DNA of 5,922 bases from contig JAHEDA010000158.1 in assembly GCA_024641445.1 (NCBI GenBank), positions 1-5,922 on the forward strand, given 5' to 3'. This document shows, in pieces, positions 1-5,586 of this stretch. The notes below the pieces were generated by a model. The model had not been told where the DNA came from and ran no database searches. It saw only the letters and a list, made by a program, of their open reading frames with translations. The stretch comes from Gammaproteobacteria bacterium. Lineage in GTDB: Bacteria; Pseudomonadota; Gammaproteobacteria; UBA6429; Thiohalophilaceae. Each line of letters starts with the position of its first letter. The first letter of the stretch is position 1. A program made the position numbers and the translations under genes.

Positions 1-54
1 ACCTATGCTGATCGTAATCGTGGACTCTCCCGTACCCCTTTCTCTGAAAGTTGA
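1..54 (+). CDS. 3' end of an unidentified upstream gene (partial)
   Basis: Reading from base 1 in frame 1 gives 17 sense codons ending in a TGA at 52-54, immediately before the ATG of the next gene. The encoded tail (TYADRNRGLSRTPFSES) is hydrophilic, as expected for a protein C-terminus, but is too short to assign to a family. Frame 2 is also open and ends in a TGA at 56-58 that would overlap the next start as ATGA; its product is more hydrophobic. Either reading puts an upstream gene in tight, probably co-transcribed, contact with the GNAT-fold gene. I infer a gene end here mainly from this arrangement and the lack of a promoter in the 54 bases. The product is unknown. Confidence 0.35.
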   Translation, partial: TYADRNRGLSRTPFSES

Positions 55-1215
55 ATGATGATGACACACTTATCAATTGCCGTCGTGCACAATATGGGGA
101 CGATTCTCACCGGGGTGTATGCAAAACAATACGCAGACTTTATCAAACAATTGTTGGGTATAGACCAGCTTATCTATTCTTTGCCGTGGTTAAAAATAAC
201 CGCGCCATTGGTGCTCGGAACAAAGTCTGAGCCGTATTTTATATTGATACTAAGCGAGATGAATATCGTTGGTCTAGTGCCCTTTTACCTTGAGCGGAGA
301 GGCCGGGGTGTACTCAGCTTTAAGCAATTAATCTTCTGGGGCAAAGGCGCATATTACATGGATTATCCGTTACCCACAGTCATCAGTTTGCCGGAATTCA
401 AACTAGCAGTTACGGACAGAGTCATAAATTGCCTAACAACTGAATATCGTGATAAATTTGATGAGATCAACCTTAAGCGTGTCGATCCAGATGATCCTTT
501 CATTAAGCGGCTTTGTGCAACATTCAAAACAAGATGGTGGAATGCTCTCACGGAGCATCAACACCTGTTTGTCGATACCCAGACTATTGATGAAAAATTA
601 AAAGGTGAGAACCTGAGGCGGATACGTAAGGAAGAGAAAGATATGGCAGAAAGCTTTAATGAGGTCAAATATGCATGCCAGTCTTCACTTGATGATGCTC
701 AAATCGATGAGCTTCGCCAATTGCATATTAAAAGGCAAAAGGATGTCCTGGAAGCAGGCGGGTCACGAATTTCATTTTTTGATGACCCGGTGGAGAATAT
801 GGTTACAGTCGAACTTATTAAATATAACCAGAGTGTAGATGCGTTGCGTGTCTATACACTTAGACTAAACCAAAAGTTGGTCTGCTTCTGGCTTTGTTTT
901 CATTATAATAAGTACACAATTGCTCATATTACGGCGTTTACCCCTGTGCCAGGTCACCAGTATGCTGCAGCATGTCTTTGGCGCTATATGGTTAAGTCAG
1001 AAACCGAAAAATATGGCTCGCAAATTGTTGATGCAGGATATGGGATGAATATTTTAAAGAAAAAGTTTTGTAACAAGTTTATAGTGCTGAGCACTGTGAT
1101 TCTTAGCAATCACTATTCAATGACAGCACGAATGAAACAGTTGTTTATGAATTTGTTGCGTCGGCTAAAGAGGGGCGTATCTCTTCCTTCGTTGCCTGGG
1201 CGATTAGTAGGCTAA
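55..1215 (+). CDS. GNAT-fold transferase, FemAB/BioF2-like (Acetyltransf_6 type)
   Basis: This 386-residue, probably cytoplasmic protein has no signal peptide or clear membrane segment. The C-terminal half looks like the Acetyltransf_6 (BioF2-like/CelD) branch of the GNAT superfamily. A basic stretch at about 181-197 (NLRRIRKEEKD) resembles the family's 'RR.RR.E' region. Residues 295-338 (FTPVPGHQ ... LKKKF) match the usual 'PG..L....I..A...G....D.G.G...YK..F' pattern. Members act in exopolysaccharide and cell-envelope clusters as acyl or aminoacyl transferases; donor and acceptor cannot be read here. The length is normal for the family. The gene opens with three consecutive ATG codons (55, 58, 61); the first abuts the TGA of the upstream frame, and no strong Shine-Dalgarno is seen, so coupled translation is likely. 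The exact start among the three is uncertain. It converges on the formyltransferase gene 12 bases away. Confidence 0.75.
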   Translation: MMMTHLSIAVVHNMGTILTGVYAKQYADFIKQLLGIDQLIYSLPWLKITAPLVLGTKSEPYFILILSEMNIVGLVPFYLERRGRGVLSFKQLIFWGKGAYYMDYPLPTVISLPEFKLAVTDRVINCLTTEYRDKFDEINLKRVDPDDPFIKRLCATFKTRWWNALTEHQHLFVDTQTIDEKLKGENLRRIRKEEKDMAESFNEVKYACQSSLDDAQIDELRQLHIKRQKDVLEAGGSRISFFDDPVENMVTVELIKYNQSVDALRVYTLRLNQKLVCFWLCFHYNKYTIAHITAFTPVPGHQYAAACLWRYMVKSETEKYGSQIVDAGYGMNILKKKFCNKFIVLSTVILSNHYSMTARMKQLFMNLLRRLKRGVSLPSLPGRLVG

Positions 1216-1221
1216 TATTGT

Positions 1222-1238
1222 GTTATTTTACAAATAAC
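1222..1238. terminator. AT-rich hairpin at the convergent gene junction, possible weak bidirectional terminator
   Basis: GTTATTT (1222-1228) and AAATAAC (1232-1238) form a perfect 7-bp inverted repeat with a 3-base loop. It lies just past the stop of the GNAT-fold gene and overlaps the TAA of the formyltransferase gene (1228-1230 on the minus strand). The stem has only one G-C pair, so on thermodynamic grounds it would be weak. The position between two convergent stop codons is what suggests a role. This is inference. Confidence 0.3.
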
Positions 1239-2208
1239 CTTGGTTTAACTCTCCGTGATGAAAGAGTTGTCGTCTTCTCTGATGTCTTAGAATAGCGACT
1301 GGTGACCAGTCTATTGCTAGAAGAACAGCACCTAGTCTTGAGTTGAAATACCAGCGTCCATTATGGGTGATAAGCCCTAGATGTTCACTAACACTTTCAT
1401 TCTGGTACGAATCAGCTATTAGGGGAAAAAAACGCACCCAACCGTTTGGTTCTCCAAGTTCAAGTGGCCAGCCATCCAGATAGCTGAGTAAGTTGTATAG
1501 TTTCAAGCCGGGAGTGTCGAACCAGTTAATCAGGTTTTTCAAGTCTTGCCTTTTCTTATTTGAGGCATAAGGGGTTGGGGAGTTTCTGGTCTGTGGTATA
1601 CCTTTCACTTCTTTGTTCGAGGCGATATCACTTAGGACGGAAACTAAGGCGATTGAACCTGCTGTATCAATCGCATTTAGTATATCCTTTTTGCGGGAGC
1701 CATTTCTGATTGTGAATGGATATTGCTGTAGTATCTCTCCCTGATCAGTATTCTCAGTCAACCGATGTACGGAAACTGCCGAGGTTTTAATCCCATCAAC
1801 TACTTGCCATAGTACTGGACTTCCTCCCCGATAACTTGGCAGCAATGATGGATGCAGGTTGATTGCGGCTTTTGTAGGTGAGGTGATAATTGCGGGCCCT
1901 AATATTGGAGCATGATAAGTTATAAGTATGTCGATATTATTTTTTCGTATCTCATTTGCAATCTGCTCTTGATCCAGTTCTTGCATGGATATTGTCTTGA
2001 TATTATTTTTTCTGGCCCAACAGACTAAATCCCGCTCACCATCGAATAAATGCTTGAATGAATTATACAGGCGACGAACAGTAGCGAGTGGCTTATTAGA
2101 GACATTGCTAATCAGCAAATCGACACCAAATTCCAGATGAGCTACCGCAAGTATTTTTGAATAACGGCTAGTCAAAAATGAAATTTTAACGGGGTTAACT
2201 TTTTTCAT
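1228..2208 (-). CDS. Formyltransferase family protein (10-formyl-THF dependent, substrate unknown)
   Basis: This 326-residue soluble protein has an N-terminal formyltransferase fold. The catalytic set is intact: Asn117 and His119 in the segment INLHPSLLPSYRGG (116-129), which contains the SLLPxYRG folate-binding loop, and Asp155 in NTDQGEIL (153-160). These match the Asn/His/Asp triad of PurN, Fmt and sugar N-formyltransferases. Such enzymes move a formyl group from 10-formyltetrahydrofolate to an amine. The C-terminal part, from about 205, is not recognisably the tRNA-binding domain of Fmt, and the setting is not a def-fmt operon. A housekeeping methionyl-tRNA role is therefore unlikely. Formylation of an amino sugar, or of an aminoacyl group on the neighbouring carrier domain, fits better (inference). 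The start ATG lacks an obvious Shine-Dalgarno. The gene is downstream of, and on the same strand as, the ligase fusion, 193 bases away, and may have its own promoter. Confidence 0.85.
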   Translation of the reverse strand: MKKVNPVKISFLTSRYSKILAVAHLEFGVDLLISNVSNKPLATVRRLYNSFKHLFDGERDLVCWARKNNIKTISMQELDQEQIANEIRKNNIDILITYHAPILGPAIITSPTKAAINLHPSLLPSYRGGSPVLWQVVDGIKTSAVSVHRLTENTDQGEILQQYPFTIRNGSRKKDILNAIDTAGSIALVSVLSDIASNKEVKGIPQTRNSPTPYASNKKRQDLKNLINWFDTPGLKLYNLLSYLDGWPLELGEPNGWVRFFPLIADSYQNESVSEHLGLITHNGRWYFNSRLGAVLLAIDWSPVAILRHQRRRQLFHHGELNQGYL

Positions 2209-2240
2209 GGAAGCATGAGTTCATGATACCTGGTTACAAC

Positions 2241-2270
2241 AATAGATTTCGCAAGAATAATTTCTTTCAA
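2241..2270 (-). promoter_or_regulatory. Candidate sigma-70 promoter for the formyltransferase gene
   Basis: On the minus strand a TTGAAA (2270-2265) is followed after 18 bases by TCTATT (2246-2241). These match the -35 and -10 consensus at 5 of 6 and 4 of 6 positions. The -10 sits about 32 bases before the ATG at 2208, a sensible distance. It would give the formyltransferase transcription independent of the ligase gene. This is a pattern match only. Confidence 0.3.
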
Positions 2271-2401
2271 AGCTTGTTAGAAATTCACTGTGCATCCCAT
2301 CTCGACGCTCATGATTCCCTTCAATGAGCTGCTAATGAAAATAGCATTCATAGAAATCGTATTCTGCAGGCTGCGGCATTTTTGAAATTAAATGCTCAAA
2401 G

Positions 2402-4798
2402 TTAAGTGTTACTTTTAAGTTTGATATTCAACGCCGCCTGCACACGAGAAATTAATTGCATTCTCTCCATGGCCAACCATATCATCATGGACAAAGTCAT
2501 GGTGATCAGAAATACAATTAAAACCGAGTTGAAATGAATAACATGAGCCATCAGCGAGATGATTATCCCGTTAAAACTGAAAATGTAGAACGTCGCGGCA
2601 CCGATGTCACTTACAAGTTTTCTTATAAAAGTAGGTACAGGAACTCGCGGGATCAATGGTAGGAATATACTGGCTAGAATTATCCAAGTGGTTTCGATTG
2701 CTAAACCGGTGTCAATCAAGGCAAATCCAATCCCGATAACACTGAGTATGAACCGCTCGGAAATGGTCGAGCCAAAGTAAAGCATCCAGCCTAGCCATAA
2801 GATTGCCATGAAGCGCGGGGGTACTAGATTGTTGGTGTAGTCGGCATGCCAGAATAGCGGATAAATTTCATGAGCAACTACCAAGAATGCAAATATGATA
2901 AGTGAGAAATTGAATGGATCTTTCGCGGCAAATCGCCGTAGTGATGAGAAAGAAAAGATTATCCCCATAATGATTAAACACTGAATCAGGACCTGAACGA
3001 ACCAGAAGGGGAAAATGACGGTGATTTTTCTAGCAATGAGATTCGAATATAATAATATCTCGTCAATCTCAAAGTTATTACCCCATATCTCATATAATGC
3101 GGTGACTAGGTAATAGGGTATTAGAATAACTATTATGTAGATCCCCATCCATTTCCATATTTTACCAGCAAAAAAGTCAACTGCCTTAAAGCGTGCGATG
3201 TTATAACCAATCAAAGTGAACAACAGTAGTGTGCCCCCCCCAAGAATTCCGCCGCCGCTATGTGTGACCACAACTGCCGAAATGGCAATTGCCCGTAAAA
3301 ATATACTCGTCTCAACCCAGCTATATATTCTCGATTTCGTCTTGTGCTCAATATTCTCTAATATTTCGACCGTCATCGCGTCCCAATTTATCGGGGCATA
3401 ACCAAAACGATCCTCCAGAAGCATTAGAATCTGGACATAATTCAATGAGTCGCCACCCAGACTCCGAAATGTATCGTTCTGCTTTATCTCTATTCCAGGG
3501 AAGATATAAGCGTAAATCTCAGATATGGAGCTATTCTTGTCCGGCTTTGTGCCGTGTTTCTTCCCGGTCTTGGCAGGGATATAGAGGTTGGCCAATTCCT
3601 TTCTCTTGACCTTGCCAGTATCCGTGCGGGGGATGGCTGCAACTTCCTGGATTTTGATGGATGACTTGGCGTTGACACCGACGTTAAGCAATTCGGTGTT
3701 GACCACTTCACCGAGTTTTTTGAGATCGAGGGCAGTCCCCGCCTCAATGGCGATAAAAAAGCCATCACCACGAATTTCGTCATTGATTCGGCAGACCGCG
3801 ACCTTATTCTCCAATCTGAGCTGGCGATTTATCTTTTCCTGCAGAAGTTCCGGATTTACCTTGACGCCGGCACAGTTAATGAGATCATCGGCCCTGCCAC
3901 CGTAATACAGAAAATCATTCTCGATTCGCCCAAAGTCGCCGGTTGTGTACCAGCCCTCGTCATCGACAATACTAAATATCTCATCACCCTCAATGCGGCC
4001 GCTGGCGACATGTGGCCCCCGGATCATAATCCGACCATCAGGTGATATCTTGGTTTCAACATCGCCGTATGACTTACCAACGGATTCAAGCAACTCGCCA
4101 TCAGTCTCGTTGATGACCAAGAAGGAAGTGCGTGAGGCCTCGGTCAAGCCGTAATGTTGGACAATGATCGCATTTGGGAAGAGCGCCTTCATCTTCTCCT
4201 TTTCCTGACGACTCATGTACTGACTACCAATTTCAATCCACTTAACCTTCTTGCCTAGCTCGCCAATCACCTCCGATTGAGCGAGCAAGGTGCGCCAGAG
4301 GGTGGGTACGGCGGAAATTGCATTGATCTCACTCATCTCCAGCATCCTGGCTATCTCGGAGGGGTTAAAACCATTTTGTGGGATGAAGCATTTACCGCCC
4401 GCTGCTGCGACTGCACGGCAACGCCCGAAGCCAAAGGAGTATGTAACCGGGATGCCGACATATTCACGTATGCTTGAATCTACCTGCATAACCTGATTGA
4501 GTCGGGTAACCACATCGGCCAGGGCGCGGTGGGAGAGCAAAATTGCCTTTGGGGCCCCCTCAGTGCCCGAGGTAAAGACTATCTGGGCCGGGCGATCATC
4601 CTGAATGACGTCTTGCCTGACATCCAGCCAGCCACCACCGGATGTTGGTGTGATTTCCTGTTTGAGGTTGAGTTCTGATTTAGACTGTTTCAGGACTGCC
4701 AGCACATCACCGCTGTTGTATACCTGAAACGCAGTTCTTACGAAATCAACGGAACTGACTTGATGGACTCCAACAACCTTTGCATCAAACTTCTTCAT
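2402..4798 (-). CDS. Adenylating enzyme - carrier protein - acyltransferase-3 fusion (798 aa)
   Basis: Three parts are seen. (1) An ANL-superfamily AMP-forming domain, about 1-402: P-loop FTSGTEGAPK (75-84), YGLTE (216-220), TTGDFGR (285-291), GRADDLINCAGVKVNP (301-316), and the C-terminal motif PRTDTGKVKRKEL with the likely adenylation lysine at K396. (2) A basic linker (about 403-424), then a carrier domain, about 425-487, with GGDSL placing the phosphopantetheine serine at S451. (3) A membrane region, about 495-798, with roughly ten hydrophobic segments. It begins LRAIAISAVVVTHSG, giving the R-x10-H pair (R502, H513) of acyltransferase-3 proteins, and later has PFWFVQVLIQ (596-605), like the family's 'WFL....Q'. 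The inferred role is to activate an acid with ATP, load it on S451 and pass it through the membrane domain to a surface glycan. The adenylating domain starts late: about 75 residues precede the P-loop, fewer than usual. An in-frame TAA ten codons upstream rules out extension. The acid substrate is unknown. Confidence 0.85.
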   Translation of the reverse strand: MKKFDAKVVGVHQVSSVDFVRTAFQVYNSGDVLAVLKQSKSELNLKQEITPTSGGGWLDVRQDVIQDDRPAQIVFTSGTEGAPKAILLSHRALADVVTRLNQVMQVDSSIREYVGIPVTYSFGFGRCRAVAAAGGKCFIPQNGFNPSEIARMLEMSEINAISAVPTLWRTLLAQSEVIGELGKKVKWIEIGSQYMSRQEKEKMKALFPNAIIVQHYGLTEASRTSFLVINETDGELLESVGKSYGDVETKISPDGRIMIRGPHVASGRIEGDEIFSIVDDEGWYTTGDFGRIENDFLYYGGRADDLINCAGVKVNPELLQEKINRQLRLENKVAVCRINDEIRGDGFFIAIEAGTALDLKKLGEVVNTELLNVGVNAKSSIKIQEVAAIPRTDTGKVKRKELANLYIPAKTGKKHGTKPDKNSSISEIYAYIFPGIEIKQNDTFRSLGGDSLNYVQILMLLEDRFGYAPINWDAMTVEILENIEHKTKSRIYSWVETSIFLRAIAISAVVVTHSGGGILGGGTLLLFTLIGYNIARFKAVDFFAGKIWKWMGIYIIVILIPYYLVTALYEIWGNNFEIDEILLYSNLIARKITVIFPFWFVQVLIQCLIIMGIIFSFSSLRRFAAKDPFNFSLIIFAFLVVAHEIYPLFWHADYTNNLVPPRFMAILWLGWMLYFGSTISERFILSVIGIGFALIDTGLAIETTWIILASIFLPLIPRVPVPTFIRKLVSDIGAATFYIFSFNGIIISLMAHVIHFNSVLIVFLITMTLSMMIWLAMERMQLISRVQAALNIKLKSNT

Positions 4799-4821
4799 TT
4801 CACACCAACATCCGTTTTGTT

Positions 4822-4834
4822 GTATTTAAAATAC
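4822..4834. promoter_or_regulatory. Operator-like dyad upstream of the ligase fusion
   Basis: GTATTT-A-AAATAC is a perfect 6-bp inverted repeat around one base, 24-36 bases ahead of the ligase ATG. On the minus strand it overlaps a possible -10 (TATTTT), with a weak TTGCGT 18 bases further upstream. The position would suit a repressor or activator site. Short AT-rich dyads arise easily by chance, so this is tentative. Confidence 0.25.
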
Positions 4835-5154
4835 GATCTCTTTATGTTTAAACGCAATGAATATATTTAACCCGCGAGATTTTCACCTCTGTTCAGTAAA
4901 ACGCTTTATTGGCGTGAAGTATGCCTTGTCTGGATGCGATGGGTAGATACGACGGGAGTTATTGATAACCCTGCCTCAGTTTTTGCTTCCTGCATCCTGA
5001 TGTTGGCTCCTGCATTGCAGTTGAACGATAATCTGACGAGTTCCTGTTGGCCTGGATTATATACGGATTGTTAACTTTGTAACACTGGCAATGCCAGCCT
5101 GGGCTTTTGGGGTATCACGAGGTATTGTAATGCGTAGCAAAAACACATATCTCG

Positions 5155-5177
5155 TCGATAATATTGTAAAATATCGA
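5155..5177. repeat. Imperfect inverted repeat in the intergenic region
   Basis: TCGATA-A-TATT (5155-5165) pairs with AATATCGA (5170-5177) as an 8-bp stem with one bulged A and a short loop. It could be a protein-binding dyad or a small RNA hairpin. It lies 200 bases before the small ORF and has no T-tract, so it is not an obvious terminator. Its function is unknown. Confidence 0.3.
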
Positions 5178-5235
5178 GGCGTAGTCTCCTGTGCGTTCGC
5201 CATAACTCACATCAGGCGCATCGAGCTGAGGTCTG

Positions 5236-5253
5236 TCTGGATTAAACTCCAGA
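5236..5253. repeat. Perfect 6-bp hairpin in the intergenic region
   Basis: TCTGGA (5236-5241) and TCCAGA (5248-5253) are perfect complements around a 6-base loop (TTAAAC). In RNA a further G-U pair can form at the base. No T-run follows on either strand, so an intrinsic terminator is not supported. It might sit in a 5' leader of the cas-side transcript. Confidence 0.3.
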
Positions 5254-5376
5254 TTACACTGGCACCTACTTAATAAATCATTACGCATGTCGCCGTGGAT
5301 GGATGTCAGGTTTCAAGCTTCTATAGCATTACGCCTTTATGAGAGGCAAAAAGGTCGTGAGAGGGTTCAATAATAT

Positions 5377-5562
5377 ATGCTGTATCTTAGTGAAATTCTA
5401 TTACAGGAAATAGAACTGCAAAATTTTAGCGAGCTGGAAGAAAAGGTGCGTGAACGGGCCCGAGCTGGCGAGATGTTTTTTCGTATGGACGTTAAGCCAC
5501 CGTTTCCCGATACCCCATCGAACTGGGAAGAACGACTCGAAGCGGTGTTTACCTCTCGATGA
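5377..5562 (+). CDS. Small hypothetical protein (61 aa) directly upstream of cas6
   Basis: I do not recognise this protein. It is hydrophilic and charged: a predicted helical, Glu-rich N-terminal half (about 5-30, including ELEEKVRERARAGE) is followed by a Pro-rich turn (VKPPFPDTP, 39-47) and a short tail WEERLEAVF (50-58). There is no signal peptide or membrane segment. The ATG follows an in-frame TAA at 5371-5373, with a purine-rich GAGAGGG at 5359-5365, 11 bases before the start, a usable but long spacing. It ends 24 bases before the cas6 start on the same strand, so the two are probably co-transcribed. It may be a real small cas-associated gene, or the remaining tail of a longer lost gene. 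The overlapping minus-strand open frames are less protein-like. Confidence 0.5.
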   Translation: MLYLSEILLQEIELQNFSELEEKVRERARAGEMFFRMDVKPPFPDTPSNWEERLEAVFTSR

Positions 5563-5576
5563 CAAGTCTAAATCAT

Positions 5577-5582
5577 AGGTGA
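5577..5582 (+). promoter_or_regulatory. Ribosome binding site deciding the GTG start of cas6
   Basis: AGGTGA lies 4 bases before the GTG at 5587. The cas6 frame has a TAA at 5569-5571 and no ATG between it and the first recognisable family residues, so the GTG at 5587 is the best start. The two ATGs at 5582 and 5585 are in another frame that stops soon after. Confidence 0.55.
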
Positions 5583-5586
5583 TGAT

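Larger units (their letters stand above)
4799..5376. other. Divergent intergenic region with no convincing gene
   Basis: These 578 bases separate the minus-strand ligase fusion from the plus-strand small ORF and cas6. I see no RNA gene, insertion sequence or CRISPR repeat. Open frames here are short and lack family resemblance or good start signals. Small structures are present: the dyad at 4822-4834, the 8-bp palindrome GTTTAAAC (4846-4853), TCCTGCAT twice (4988-4995, 5008-5015), the dyad TGTTA/TAACA (5069-5084), TATTGTAA twice (5123-5130, 5162-5169), and CATTACGC twice (5279-5286, 5327-5334). The region must hold promoters for both divergent units, but none is strong enough to call firmly. 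Confidence 0.6.

Noticed and set aside
363..551. Minus-strand 62-codon open frame inside the GNAT-fold gene
   Set aside because: Opposite strand of a convincing gene, with no family resemblance.
1228..2208. Housekeeping methionyl-tRNA formyltransferase (fmt)
   Set aside because: The catalytic core is shared by all formyltransferases. The C-terminal region does not look like the Fmt tRNA-binding domain, and def, rsmB or similar neighbours are absent.
2307..2329. Inverted repeat GCTCAT/ATGAGC as a terminator after the ligase gene
   Set aside because: A 6-bp stem with an 11-base loop and no T-run; too weak to support a call.
3216..3905. Several overlapping open frames of 60-106 codons on both strands
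   Set aside because: They lie inside the ligase fusion gene, whose frame carries uninterrupted adenylation, carrier and membrane motifs. The alternative products are low-complexity, Ser/Pro/Arg-rich and resemble no family.
3945..4496. Plus-strand open frames opposite the adenylating domain
   Set aside because: Antisense shadows of a well-supported coding frame; no recognisable motifs or start signals.
5091..5273. Plus-strand 60-codon open frame in the intergenic region
   Set aside because: No clear Shine-Dalgarno, unusual amino-acid mix and no recognisable motif; it also runs through two of the inverted repeats. I treat it as chance, with low certainty.
5322..5327. TATAGC as the -10 of a promoter for the small ORF and cas6
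   Set aside because: No acceptable -35 at 16-18 bases upstream (the 17-base position reads ATGGAT), so the match is not supported.
4799..5376. CRISPR array or leader next to cas6
   Set aside because: No repeat of 23 bases or more recurs with regular spacing; only 8-bp repeats are present.
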